A stretch of DNA of 64,000 nt from Thainema sp966674685 (GCA_966674685.1 CBKWJC010000017.1:19648-83647); one strand, 5' to 3'; positions 34,413 to 43,042 are shown, numbered from the stretch's first letter. Numbers and translations are program-made. The notes: generated by a model not told the origin, from the letters alone.

Positions 34413-35030
34413 ATGGAAAGCCGTCATCACACCCATCGCATCCCTCTAGGCGTCGTGGCTGGGCTTTCAGCGGTTGTTGTTGCCGTTGGCGGCAGTACGG
34501 CCTGGTGGACGTGGCATTCACTCACTTCGATTGAATCCAGTCCTACAGTAACTTCAACGGATTCAGCAACGACTACTCCAGAAACGCCAATTGCGGCGGT
34601 TGAGCAAACAGTTCAACTCTACTGGCTGACAGATACCGGACGGAGATTAGAACTTAGCCCCTACACTATTCAAATTCAAGGCGAAAGCCAGCCTGAAGAT
34701 GTATTAACGACAGCGTTTAATTCCCTGCTAGCTGGGCCAGATTCTACAGAAGCATTCTCGACCATTCCCCCTGGAACGCAACTGCTCAACTTGCAGGTCG
34801 AGCCAGATGGAATTCATGTTGATCTGTCGAATGAATTTGGTTTGGGTGGTGGTAGTGCCGCGATGTCCGGTCGATTAGGGCAGGTTCTCTACACGGCTAC
34901 TGCGCTGGATACGGATGCGCCCGTTTGGATTTCGGTAGAAGGTCAACCGCTAAAGGTACTGGGTGGCGAAGGACTAATTGTTGAACAGCCGATGACCCGC
35001 AGCGATTTTGACCGGGAATTTCAGCTCTAG
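34413..35030 (+). CDS. GerMN domain protein, membrane-anchored
   Basis: 205 residues. A basic N-terminus and a membrane helix (about 12-33), a Ser/Thr/Pro-rich linker, then a GerMN (sporulation/germination) domain from about 65: VQLYWLTDTGRRLEL, DVLTTAFNSLLAGP, VEPDGIHVDLSNEF. In cyanobacteria such proteins are envelope-associated and unrelated to spores; function is unknown. A GAGGAAG ribosome site precedes the ATG. Confidence 0.88.
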   Translation: MESRHHTHRIPLGVVAGLSAVVVAVGGSTAWWTWHSLTSIESSPTVTSTDSATTTPETPIAAVEQTVQLYWLTDTGRRLELSPYTIQIQGESQPEDVLTTAFNSLLAGPDSTEAFSTIPPGTQLLNLQVEPDGIHVDLSNEFGLGGGSAAMSGRLGQVLYTATALDTDAPVWISVEGQPLKVLGGEGLIVEQPMTRSDFDREFQL

Positions 35031-35090
35031 GGCATGCCATCCTGTTCAGTGCGAGTATCTAAATCTAGTAGCCTATTGACCTAGCTGTTT

Positions 35091-35148
35091 ATTTGTGAAA
35101 GTCAGACTGGGCCTGGCTTTCACAAATCATAATTGGTTTTTGTCAGCA
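35091..35148 (+). repeat. TTTGTGAAA palindrome family, copy C
   Basis: Perfect 11-bp arms ATTTGTGAAAG (35091-35101) and CTTTCACAAAT (35117-35127), extended by further pairing, followed by CATAATTGGTTTTTGTC. It lies between the converging GerMN and ArsR genes and could terminate either. Confidence 0.75.
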
Positions 35149-35161
35149 GATTTCAGATGAT

Positions 35162-35515
35162 CTACTGCTTACTGGCTAGACTAAAGGCGCGGAAGTGCTG
35201 TGCCTGTTGTTCAATCCGGGTGGCTAAGCGATCGCAAACTAGATTACACAGTTCAAAAATCAAATCGTCTGAAACGCTGTAGTAAGCAGAGGTGCCCTCG
35301 CTTCGTCGGCTGAGAATGCCAGCTTGCAGCATCACTTTTAGATGCTTCGAAACGTTGGCCTGACTCGTTTCAGTCGCTTCAACAAGTTCTTGTACGCATT
35401 TTTCGCCATCGCGCAGCAGGTTTAACAACCGTAAACGCATGGGTTCGCCTAATACACTAAAGTATTCAGCAACCTGTTGTACAACTTCGGCTGAAACGGG
35501 TTCCTTTGGAGTCAT
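35162..35515 (-). CDS. ArsR/SmtB-family transcriptional regulator
   Basis: 117 residues. Winged helix-turn-helix with LRLLNLLRDGEKCVQELVEATETSQANVSKHLKVM and a beta wing (RRSEGTSAYYSV). The ELCVC metal box of classical ArsR is absent; cysteines occur as GEKCVQEL near the N-terminal part and ELCNLVCDR near the C-terminus. This could be a thiol redox switch or thiolate metal site. No metal efflux gene is adjacent. Confidence 0.9.
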   Translation of the reverse strand: MTPKEPVSAEVVQQVAEYFSVLGEPMRLRLLNLLRDGEKCVQELVEATETSQANVSKHLKVMLQAGILSRRSEGTSAYYSVSDDLIFELCNLVCDRLATRIEQQAQHFRAFSLASKQ

Positions 35516-35610
35516 GCCAATTTACCCTTAAACACGATCCTTTTATCGTAGCAGTTTAATAGTTAATGCCAATACAGTGATATATCCATTCTAAGTACTC
35601 TGTAAATTAA

Positions 35611-35661
35611 GTTTTGCTGGTTGATGTGCCGCGCTCCGGGCGGCATATCAACCAGCAAAAC
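35611..35661. repeat. 22-bp inverted repeat
   Basis: Arms 35611-35632 and 35640-35661 (GTTTTGCTGGTTGAT...) pair with one mismatch around a 7-nt loop. It lies upstream of the ArsR gene start. Confidence 0.7.
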
Positions 35662-35751
35662 CCATTAAAACAAAGTTGACGGACTACTAAGTTGCTTTCA
35701 CCATTACCTTCATCGGGCTTCGAGTTCATGATGAAGTAGTCTGCTTAGCAG

Positions 35752-35858
35752 TATCTAGTAGTAGTCAGCTTGGCTAGGACATTGGGAAACTCTGAAAACG
35801 CTTTAGCATTTAAACGTTAGACTGCGTAATCGTCTCAACTCCAATAGCGACAGCTACA
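35752..35858 (-). repeat. Dispersed ~105-bp element, copy 3
   Basis: Reverse complement begins TGTAGCTGTCGCTATT, continues GAGTTGAGACGATTACGC and ends GCTGACTACTACT. It shares GACGATTACGC with copy 2 and GAGTTGAGA with copy 1, so the three are clearly related. Confidence 0.8.
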
Positions 35859-35894
35859 GCAAGATAGTGATTCGGTTAAGAACGAGAGAACGAG

Positions 35895-35998
35895 AGAGGA
35901 GAGTGGGGAGCATCCCGTTTTTGCAAATGGCTCTCATCCCCCCTATTTACACATTCGGGATGCTCCCGGAGAATGCTTAGGGTGAGACACTCTCCTCT
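35895..35998. repeat. Nested inverted repeat, possible structured RNA
   Basis: Outer arms AGAGGAGAGTG (35895-35905) and CACTCTCCTCT (35988-35998), inner arms GGGAGCATCCCG (35906-35917) and CGGGATGCTCCC (35956-35967), both perfect. Left arms are contiguous while 20 nt separate the right arms. Confidence 0.6.
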
Positions 35999-36036
35999 TT
36001 TATCTAGAATCACTATAGTTTTGGCTCGCCCTGTTG

Positions 36037-36082
36037 AAAGCTGAAAAGTCGGATGGCGCAAGCCATCCGACTTTTCAGCTTT
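36037..36082 (-). terminator. 21-bp hairpin with GCAA loop, downstream of heptad-repeat gene
   Basis: Perfect arms 36037-36057 and 36062-36082 (AAAGCTGAAAAGTCGGATGG...) with a GCAA tetraloop. It begins 62 bp past the stop of the minus-strand gene. Confidence 0.75.
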
Positions 36083-36144
36083 GCATGCTGTAGTTAAATT
36101 CAGCGATGAGTTCAGTGGTGCATCAAGCTAAACTCAGCTTCTGA

Positions 36145-36759
36145 TTAGCTATCGCCTGGAACCCGAAGTCGCTGTAGCATAAAGCGTAGAGAATTTTCGT
36201 AGCCTTCATCCTCCATGACGGAAGGTGCTAGCATCCCAGACTCAACACCTGCTGCTACGATATCCGCTGCATCAACGTTACCGTTGCCTACATCTTGGAT
36301 GAACGTGCTGTAACCTCGGATGCCTTGATCTTCAAAGTATCCTCTGTAGGCGAGGTGGCTGAGTTCAAACGGGGTTGCTTGATAGCTCGATTCGCTCATT
36401 GTATTGGGACGAGATAGGCTATCGTAGGCATCTGGCTGCTGCGTGTCCGCACCTGGCCGCTGCATGTCCATGTTGGGCTGCTGCATGTCCGTACCTGGCT
36501 GCTGCATGTCCATATTGGGTTGCTGCATGTCCATGTTGGGCTGCTGCATGTCCATATTGGGTTGCTGCATATCCATGCCTGGCTGCTGCATGTCGGTATC
36601 TGTCCGCTGCGCTTCAAGATTATTAGGTGTATCGTAGGTGTAGCCTGCGCCACCATCTGATGGATCACCATAGACTTGTGTATCTTGTTCTGCTTTGACT
36701 GCTGTTGCAGTACCTGCTACAGCGAGTACAGAAAGCATTCCGATAAGTAGGCGTTTCAT
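36145..36759 (-). CDS. Secreted protein with Met/Gln/Pro heptad repeats
   Basis: 204 residues from ATG 36759, preceded by GGAG. A signal peptide (KRLLIGMLSVLAVAGTATAVKA) is followed by about eight heptads of the form MDMQQPN (residues about 50-108) and a C-terminal domain (about 125-204: ATPFELSHLAYRGYFEDQGIRG, NGNVDAADIVAAGVESGML) that looks globular. The repeats are Met-rich, which could bind Cu(I), or may simply be a spacer. I do not recognise the C-terminal family. A periplasmic or extracellular location is expected. Confidence 0.85.
   Translation of the reverse strand: MKRLLIGMLSVLAVAGTATAVKAEQDTQVYGDPSDGGAGYTYDTPNNLEAQRTDTDMQQPGMDMQQPNMDMQQPNMDMQQPNMDMQQPGTDMQQPNMDMQRPGADTQQPDAYDSLSRPNTMSESSYQATPFELSHLAYRGYFEDQGIRGYSTFIQDVGNGNVDAADIVAAGVESGMLAPSVMEDEGYENSLRFMLQRLRVPGDS
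36433..36600 (-). repeat. 21-bp tandem repeats inside the heptad-repeat gene
   Basis: About eight 21-bp units with core CTGCTGCATGTCCAT (as read on the plus strand), in phase with the codons. Units differ mainly at the last residue of the heptad (N or G). Confidence 0.85.
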
Positions 36760-36786
36760 ATCTGGTCTCCTAACTACGTCATTCAA

Positions 36787-37449
36787 TTTGCTGCAACTGC
36801 TGAAGCTAAACAGCAGCTAGCCAACATACAAACAACACATAACTGTGTGAAGTGACGGGTCATGCAGCCAATATTCGGAAGTTTCTACTGATATACTCAA
36901 ACTCTTTTACGCCGTGAAACACACAAGTGGCTGTACGAATTCGGATGAACGTACTCTGCTCAATTTAGGGCGTAAACGTAAAAATGTAGAAAAATCTGAA
37001 TACTGTCGCAACCACTATCATTCGTTTATTTTCGTTGTTTGCAGCAGTCGAACACCCTTATCGTGACAGACGGTACTTGAAACGTTATCTTCCGCACTAA
37101 GTAACCTGTCTTGCTGTTAGTTCGGTCAATAGTGACAGGTCTGAATCACTCTATTGGTCATGACGAGTTTGCCTAAATCGGTTAATGAAATGAATCTTAA
37201 TCCTCAGTAAAAGCCAGACGATATCTGATTTTCACCAACAAAGATATTGAGATTTAGGAGCCAAGGCTTGACTGATGTGGATTTTGTGGCTAGAAACCGT
37301 TTGTTTTAGAGGACTGATCTTAAGCTAGCTAAGTAACTGCATATGACATATGAACTGCATATGACATATGAATAGTGGGCATGCTGAACAGGGTGGGTAT
37401 TCTACAAACGATGATGTGCTGAAGAATAGCAAGCGTAGCAGTTTCAAAT
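36787..37449. other. Intergenic region
   Basis: 663 bp without a gene. The only structure I see is the 18-bp direct duplication at 37335-37370 in front of the glycosyltransferase gene. Confidence 0.5.
37335..37370 (+). repeat. Two 18-bp direct repeats
   Basis: AACTGCATATGACATATG at 37335-37352 and again at 37353-37370, identical. Each copy contains CATATG twice. They lie 80 bp upstream of the GT2 start. Confidence 0.85.
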
Positions 37450-38445
37450 ATGGCTCTCAATGAAGTGCAGGTTTCCGTCATCATTCCTATCTACAACGGA
37501 GAAGCTGATTTGCCCGATCTGCTGGCAGGACTGCGATCGCAAACCTATCCCCAATCAGCCGTTGAGTATTGTCTGGTCGATAACGGTAGTTGCGATCGCA
37601 CCTTGGAACAGCTCAAAATTGCCCAATTCCAATTTCAAGAACTGGGCTGGACGCTACACGTCCTGAGCGAATCTAATATTCAAAGCTCTTATGCGGCTCG
37701 AAATGCGGGCATCCGCGCCGCGTCGGGTGAAATTTTAATTTTTACCGATGCTGACTGTCGGCCTCAATCCGACTGGGTTGAGCGGATGGTACAGCCATTT
37801 GCCGAGCCACAAGTTGGGTTAGTCGCAGGCGAAATCAAGGCCCTGCCTGGAGAAACCTGGCTGGAACACCATGCTGAACAGCAGGAAACGCTGTCGCAGA
37901 AGCATACGCTGGCTCACTCATTTTTGCCCTATGGTCAAACCGCCAATCTCGCTGTGCGGCGGGCTGCATTTCAGCAGGCAGGGCTGTTTCGTCCCTATTT
38001 GACGACGGGTGGTGATGCCGATCTCTGCTGGCGGGTACTGCAAGCGGGAGACTGGCAAATTGAATTTCAGTCAGATGCCGTTGTGCGTCATCGCCATCGC
38101 TCCAATCTGTCTGACCTGCTGAGCCAGTGGCGGCGCTACGGACGCTCAAATCGCTATCTGCATGAACTGCACGGGGTTGATCTGATGCGAGATTTAACTC
38201 AGCAGGAATATCTGCACAGCGTGGGTCGCTGGCTGCTCAAAGAATTACCTAAAGGTTTGCTCAAGAGCGTTGCAGGCCGAGCGACCCGAGCGGACTGGCT
38301 GGGTACTCCGGTGTCGCTCCTGTGTGCCAATGTGCGATCGCGGGGGCAGCAACAAGCCCAATTACCCGAAAATGCGGCTCAGATTGACTGGCTTGAGCCG
38401 TCTATCCAGGATGTCAAGACCGAGCCAAGACCCAACAAGACCTAA
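37450..38445 (+). CDS. Family 2 glycosyltransferase
   Basis: 331 residues. GT-A fold signature VSVIIPIYNGEADLPDLL, YCLVDNGSCDRT, SYAARNAGIRAASGEILIFTDADCRPQ (the DxD-like metal site is TDAD) and a later GGDADLCWRVLQAG (catalytic base region). The C-terminus is not strongly hydrophobic, so it is cytoplasmic or peripheral. It probably adds a sugar in cell-surface glycan assembly. Its last 4 bp overlap the converging hypothetical gene. Confidence 0.92.
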   Translation: MALNEVQVSVIIPIYNGEADLPDLLAGLRSQTYPQSAVEYCLVDNGSCDRTLEQLKIAQFQFQELGWTLHVLSESNIQSSYAARNAGIRAASGEILIFTDADCRPQSDWVERMVQPFAEPQVGLVAGEIKALPGETWLEHHAEQQETLSQKHTLAHSFLPYGQTANLAVRRAAFQQAGLFRPYLTTGGDADLCWRVLQAGDWQIEFQSDAVVRHRHRSNLSDLLSQWRRYGRSNRYLHELHGVDLMRDLTQQEYLHSVGRWLLKELPKGLLKSVAGRATRADWLGTPVSLLCANVRSRGQQQAQLPENAAQIDWLEPSIQDVKTEPRPNKT

Positions 38446-38873
38446 TTAAAAAAATCTGCCATCGCGGCTTCATTAAACCAACCGCGAGCGATTAAAATTT
38501 CTTCGAGGGTCATACCCGTTGCGGCTTGGTCATATTGAACAACGTCCTTTTGCACAGCGCTGAGCAGGCCAGCTTGAACGAGCCGCTCCACGATGGTTGC
38601 AGGGTCATCGCTAGAGTTAGACTGGGTCAAGTGAACTGTTGCCGCAGTCGCTGATGGCGTTACTGGAGAGGTTGATGGAGCAGATGAAGTCGCATCGGAT
38701 AGCAGTCGAGGTCTGGGTCTAGACTGTGTTTGAGATGGTTCAACAGAAACCTCTCCCCATTCAACCTGAGCATTACCACTGGGGAAAACATAGATTACCG
38801 TCTGACCCGTCTTACCTAGAATTTCAACATCTGCATGTTCTGCTGTATCGGCTTGATTACGTTCTCTCAGCAT
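38442..38873 (-). CDS. Hypothetical protein, two small domains with a linker
   Basis: 143 residues. An N-terminal part (VEILGKTGQTVIYVFPSGNAQVEWGEV) looks beta-rich, a Ser/Thr/Pro/Ala linker (SSAPSTSPVTPSATAATV) follows, and the C-terminal part (PATIVERLVQAGLLSAVQK, GMTLEEILIARGWFNE) resembles the small N-terminal helical domain of type II secretion/pilus ATPases. This suggests a protein-protein interaction role, but I do not recognise the family. It shares 4 bp with the GT2 gene tail. Confidence 0.75.
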   Translation of the reverse strand: MLRERNQADTAEHADVEILGKTGQTVIYVFPSGNAQVEWGEVSVEPSQTQSRPRPRLLSDATSSAPSTSPVTPSATAATVHLTQSNSSDDPATIVERLVQAGLLSAVQKDVVQYDQAATGMTLEEILIARGWFNEAAMADFFN

Positions 38874-39236
38874 TTCAATTCCTTGGGGTTGATGCGTTCT
38901 AGCTGTTTCTGATTGAGGAGCTTTTTACTTATGATCCTAATTGGCCCATCTAGATTTGGGGATATTGATTCGGTTAAGTTGGCCATCTGCCATATAAATC
39001 TTTGACGTTCCACAATGTGATATTGGCTACTGCCGATCAGTATTAAACATCAGTGGATTCTCGGCAGGCTGTCACTAATGGCAGTTGGCTTGAAAAGCCC
39101 TGTTGGGGGGTGCGATCGCAGAATGAACTCTATCCGCAGCGTGATTTATGAACAGATAAGTTTAAATTTCCTAAAGATGTTTGGTAGAAGTGAGAGAAGG
39201 TCTTTCACCTGTGTAAGTTCATTGGCGTAAATCATT
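38874..39236. other. Intergenic region
   Basis: 363 bp upstream of deoC and of the divergent hypothetical gene, with one HIP1-type site near 39113. No gene or long repeat is seen. Confidence 0.5.
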
Positions 39237-39929
39237 ATGGCTATTAGGGCTGCTGCCGAAATTGACATTGCTCCATTTATTGATCATGCGCTGCTAAGTC
39301 CAACAGCAACGTCTGAGCAAGTTGAGCAGTGCTGCGCCGAAAGCGATCGCTTTCGGTTTGCTGCCGTGTGCGTCTTGCCTGCCCATGTCCAGCAGGCCGC
39401 TGCTTTATTGCACGGCAAAGCGCCAAAAGTTTGCACCGTCATCGGTTTTCCGCTAGGAGCCTCAACGTCAGCGACCAAGCTGTATGAAGCACAGGAAGCC
39501 GTTGAATATGGTGCAACTGAGCTAGATGTGGTGATCAACCTAGGCTGGGTAAAAGCTGGACTGGCCGATAAAGTGCATCGTGAAATTGCGGAAATTTGTG
39601 ATGCGACTGGTGTCGTGGTCAAAGCCATTCTGGAAACGACCGTACTGACACCTCCGGAGAAGCAGTTGGCAGCAGAAGCGTGCCTGGATGCAGGCGTCAG
39701 CTTTTTGAAAACCAGTACGGGGTGGTACGGTGGAGCCACCGTTGCCGATGTTCGTTTTCTGCACGACTTAACTAAAGGTCGAATTGGCATCAAAGCCTCA
39801 GGCGGCATCCGTACCTATCAGCAGGCTACCGATTTAATTTTGGCTGGGGCGACTCGGCTGGGCACATCCCGTGGCCCCGACTTGATTCGTTCACGCGATA
39901 ATGTAAAAGGAGAACGCGAGGAACAGTAA
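39237..39929 (+). CDS. deoC: Deoxyribose-phosphate aldolase
   Basis: 230 residues, normal length. IDHALLSPTATSEQVEQ, the Schiff-base lysine in FLKTSTGW and the second lysine in IGIKASGGIRT, together with VVKAILETTVLT, identify DeoC. It cleaves 2-deoxyribose 5-phosphate to acetaldehyde and glyceraldehyde 3-phosphate in deoxynucleoside catabolism. recO follows 30 bp downstream, a common cyanobacterial pairing as far as I recall. Confidence 0.95.
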   Translation: MAIRAAAEIDIAPFIDHALLSPTATSEQVEQCCAESDRFRFAAVCVLPAHVQQAAALLHGKAPKVCTVIGFPLGASTSATKLYEAQEAVEYGATELDVVINLGWVKAGLADKVHREIAEICDATGVVVKAILETTVLTPPEKQLAAEACLDAGVSFLKTSTGWYGGATVADVRFLHDLTKGRIGIKASGGIRTYQQATDLILAGATRLGTSRGPDLIRSRDNVKGEREEQ

Positions 39930-39959
39930 CAGTAACAGTTAAGCCCCCTCCATGTATTC

Positions 39960-40997
39960 ATGAGTCGAACATACAAAGCAACTGGTATCAATCTGAGAAG
40001 CATACCCTTTGGTGAGTATGATCGATTGCTGACGGTACTGACGCTAGAGCATGGACTGCTGCGTGCGATCGCACCTGGCTCCCGTAAGCATAATTCCCGC
40101 CTCAGTGCCCGCAGTGGGCTATTTGTGGTTAATCAGCTTCTGATTGTTAAAGGTAAGAGTCTCGACAAAATTATCCAGGCTGAGACGGTGGCTTCCTATC
40201 CAGGGCTGAGTCAGGATTTATGTAAGCTGACGGTCAGCCAGTACTTGGCTGAGCTCGTGCTCTATCAGGCGCTGAGTGAGCAGCCCCAAGAGGACTTGTT
40301 TGAGCGGCTTCAGCAGTATTTGCAGCAGATTGAGCAGTCCTCGTCAGCGACCAGCCTGGTGTACTTGGTACATGGCATTTTTCACTTGCTGATGATGGCG
40401 GGGGTGGAGCCGCAGATTTTTGACTGCTGCATGACGCAGGACTCGATTGAGCCAAATTTCGCGATCGCAGACTGGCAAGCCGGATTTAGCATTGCGGCGG
40501 GTGGCGTATTGAGTCTGCCAGCCCTGGAGCAGCTCGAAGCTGAGCGATATCAAAGAATGCAGGTACAAGGGATGAGCCACCCTGTCCGAACCGAGCGACG
40601 AGCGACGAATCGCGATCGCACATCTATCCCAGCCGCTCAAGCCATTGCTCGTCCGACAACTGCTTCTACTCCGCCAACTGTGGCCGCAGCAGGTCTAGAG
40701 CAGTACCAAACAGAGCATCACACTCAGCCGCTGGCTGAAGTCGATTATCGCTTGAATGCGCGTGAGCTAACGATTTTGCAGGAAATGGCTCAAACTGAAC
40801 TAAGTGAATCTGTGCCCCTCGCTGCGATCGCAACTGAACTGCGTGATCGCTTTGGCTGTCGCGGCCCAGACTGGCTCAAAATGGAGCAGTTGCTGCGTAA
40901 ATACGCTCAGTATCACTTTGAGCAGCCAATTCGTTCCGCTGCCCTGGTCGAAACTTGTTTTCTGCCCTATGTTGCAAAATCCGTGAATCCCCCATAA
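39960..40997 (+). CDS. recO: DNA repair protein RecO
   Basis: 345 residues. N-terminal OB-fold (YKATGINLRSIPFGEYDRLLTVLTLEHGLLRAIAPGSRK) and a helical body with LVLYQALSEQPQEDLFERL. RecO loads RecA onto SSB-coated single-stranded DNA in the RecFOR pathway. It is longer than E. coli RecO because of an insertion rich in Thr/Ala/Arg (about 200-245). The zinc-site cysteines are incomplete: one CC pair (IFDCCMTQD) is seen. It follows deoC in a probable operon. Confidence 0.93.
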   Translation: MSRTYKATGINLRSIPFGEYDRLLTVLTLEHGLLRAIAPGSRKHNSRLSARSGLFVVNQLLIVKGKSLDKIIQAETVASYPGLSQDLCKLTVSQYLAELVLYQALSEQPQEDLFERLQQYLQQIEQSSSATSLVYLVHGIFHLLMMAGVEPQIFDCCMTQDSIEPNFAIADWQAGFSIAAGGVLSLPALEQLEAERYQRMQVQGMSHPVRTERRATNRDRTSIPAAQAIARPTTASTPPTVAAAGLEQYQTEHHTQPLAEVDYRLNARELTILQEMAQTELSESVPLAAIATELRDRFGCRGPDWLKMEQLLRKYAQYHFEQPIRSAALVETCFLPYVAKSVNPP

Positions 40998-41133
40998 TCA
41001 TGAAAGGAGATGTCGTTTTCTGGCTAATCTAATTTCAAATTACCTTTAGAAGAAATATTGTCATTCCTGTCACTGTCTACAGTCGCGCGAGTAGGCAATC
41101 TTTAAATTATCTGTCGCACATATTATTTCGGTG

Positions 41134-42891
41134 ATGCAATTGTTTGATTCAGAGTCTAAACAGACCCGTTCAGCCCGTGGAGCAGTCTCCAATCGGCGGG
41201 GTGAACTTGATTCGTCGCCAGACTTCGAATCGGATCGCTTCCCTGAACATCCTTTTCAACCCTCTAAACCATCTCCTTCTGGCCGCTTTGCATCTCCCCC
41301 TCAATCTCCTCATGCAGGTGGCAGCGCAAAGCGAGCTACTCATAAGCCAAATCAGTCAGCCCTAAATCAGTCAGATCCGTCAACGTCAGCTCCAGCAGAT
41401 TCTACGGCTGCACCAGCGAACTCGGTTCAATCAGCGAAATCCATATCTAAGCCTTCTCTTATAGCCACTCAGTCAGAGGCTGAGGCTGAAAACCACCAAA
41501 AGCGGCAATTGGTAGCTGAAGATGGAGCAAACGGCAATGGTCATTCACCTCATGCTTCAGCACCACCTGCGCCGACGAAATCTGCAACTAACTTGCCAGA
41601 GGCAAACGGCTTTCTGGCTGTCCTGAAAAATCGCAACTTCTTAGCGCTCTGGAGCGGTCAGGTGTTCTCGCAACTGGCCGATAAGGTATACCTCGTGCTG
41701 ATGATTGGGCTGATTTCCAGTCGATTTCAGACCGCCGATCAGACCATTAGCGGCTGGGTTTCGGCGATTATGATTGCGTTTACGATTCCTGCCGTGCTGT
41801 TTGGTTCCATTGCAGGAGTGTACGTTGACCGCTGGCCCAAGAAAGGGGTGCTCGTATCCACCAATCTGGTGCGAGGATTACTCGTCCTGGCACTGCCATT
41901 TTTGCTGTGGCTGTCTCAGGGCTGGGGTGCGATCGCAGGTTTGCCCTTTGGTTTTTGCCTGATGCTGGTGATTACGTTCCTGGTATCCACCCTGACCCAA
42001 TTTTTTGCCCCCGCTGAGCAGTCGGCCATTCCCCTGATTGTCAAGCGCCAGAATTTACTCTCGGCCAATTCGCTTTACACAACAACGATGATGGCGTCGG
42101 TGATTATTGGCTTTGCTATTGGTGAACCGCTGTTGGAAGTGGCCGATCTGTGGCTAAACAAACTGGATGGCGGTAGCGGCATTGGCAAGGAACTGCTGGT
42201 AGGCGGCAGCTATGCGATCGCAGGTGTAATCCTAGTGGCGATGCACACAGGTGAACAGGAACAAGACCGAGATCGTGAGCAACCCCATGTCTGGGCCGAT
42301 ATTCGCGATGGCCTGCGATATCTCGGTCAGCAGCCCTTGGTGCGGAACGCAATTATTCAGCTTGTTTTACTATTCTCCGTGTTTGCCGCGCTGGCCGTGT
42401 TGGCGGTGCGCTTAGCAGAAGTGATCCCGGAAATCACCTCATCTCAGTTTGGTTTCCTGCTCGCCGCTGCTGGTGCAGGCATGGCTGTTGGTGCAGCTAT
42501 TATTGGCCAGTTCGGTCAGAAATTTTCGCGATCGCAGCTCAGCCTCTATGGTTCGATTGGCATGGCCGCATCATTAAGTGGACTGGCCTACTACACTGAA
42601 CGACTGTGGCCAGCACTGATTCTGATTGGCATATTGGGCACCTTTGCCGCCATCATTGGCATTCCCATGCAGACCACCATTCAAGAAGAAACGCCAGAAG
42701 CGATGCGGGGTAAAATCTTTGGCTTGCAAAATAACGCCGTTAACATCGCGCTGAGTCTGCCATTAGCGCTGGCGGGTGTAGCCGAAACCCTTTGGGGATT
42801 AGAACCCGTTTTATTGGGATTAGCTGCCATTGTGATCACAGGAGGACTACTAACTTGGTATATTTCCGATACAAGGACATCTACCTCGTAA
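41134..42891 (+). CDS. MFS transporter with long disordered N-terminus
   Basis: 585 residues from ATG 41134 (a GTG lies one codon earlier). Residues 1 to about 165 are Ser/Pro/Ala/Gln-rich and disordered. The rest is a 12-helix major facilitator: FLAVLKNRNFLALWSGQVFSQLADKVYLV is the typical first helix of MFS_3/enterobactin-exporter-like proteins, AGVYVDRWPKKGVLV is the loop 2-3 motif and MRGKIFGLQNNAVNIALSLP is near the end. Substrate unknown. A long cytoplasmic tail is unusual for the family. Confidence 0.9.
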   Translation: MQLFDSESKQTRSARGAVSNRRGELDSSPDFESDRFPEHPFQPSKPSPSGRFASPPQSPHAGGSAKRATHKPNQSALNQSDPSTSAPADSTAAPANSVQSAKSISKPSLIATQSEAEAENHQKRQLVAEDGANGNGHSPHASAPPAPTKSATNLPEANGFLAVLKNRNFLALWSGQVFSQLADKVYLVLMIGLISSRFQTADQTISGWVSAIMIAFTIPAVLFGSIAGVYVDRWPKKGVLVSTNLVRGLLVLALPFLLWLSQGWGAIAGLPFGFCLMLVITFLVSTLTQFFAPAEQSAIPLIVKRQNLLSANSLYTTTMMASVIIGFAIGEPLLEVADLWLNKLDGGSGIGKELLVGGSYAIAGVILVAMHTGEQEQDRDREQPHVWADIRDGLRYLGQQPLVRNAIIQLVLLFSVFAALAVLAVRLAEVIPEITSSQFGFLLAAAGAGMAVGAAIIGQFGQKFSRSQLSLYGSIGMAASLSGLAYYTERLWPALILIGILGTFAAIIGIPMQTTIQEETPEAMRGKIFGLQNNAVNIALSLPLALAGVAETLWGLEPVLLGLAAIVITGGLLTWYISDTRTSTS

Positions 42892-42969
42892 GTGGATTAG
42901 CATAAAAAACTCAAATCAAAAGCCGGGAGGCACTTTAGATAAGCATTTTCCCGGTTTTGAGTTAGTTGC
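42890..42969 (+). terminator. Terminator of the MFS gene, possible AGTAGGTTG-family relative
   Basis: Arms AACTCAAA (42908-42915) + CCGGGA and TCCCGG + TTTTGAGTT (42949-42963). It is preceded by AAGTGGATTAGCATAAAAAA, about 70% identical to the AGTAGGTTG-family leader. Confidence 0.7.
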
Positions 42970-43042
42970 ATGCAGCGACCGATCCCTTTTGCAGGAGTCG
43001 TTCCTCCTCTAATATGTTTAGCAATCCTACAGTGATCCCTGA

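Larger units (their letters stand above)
35516..36144. other. Intergenic region packed with inverted repeats
   Basis: 629 bp without a convincing gene. It contains the hairpin 35611-35661, the third copy of the ~105-bp element (35752-35858), the nested inverted repeat 35895-35998 and the hairpin 36037-36082. Confidence 0.7.

Noticed and set aside
36433..36600. Regular repeats suggesting a CRISPR array
   Set aside because: The 21-bp units are contiguous without spacers and lie in frame inside a coding gene.
36375..36637. Cys-rich plus-strand frames (CCMSxxG repeats) opposite the heptad-repeat gene
   Set aside because: They are the reverse complement of the 21-bp tandem repeats, with no ribosome site; the minus-strand gene has a signal peptide and GGAG site.
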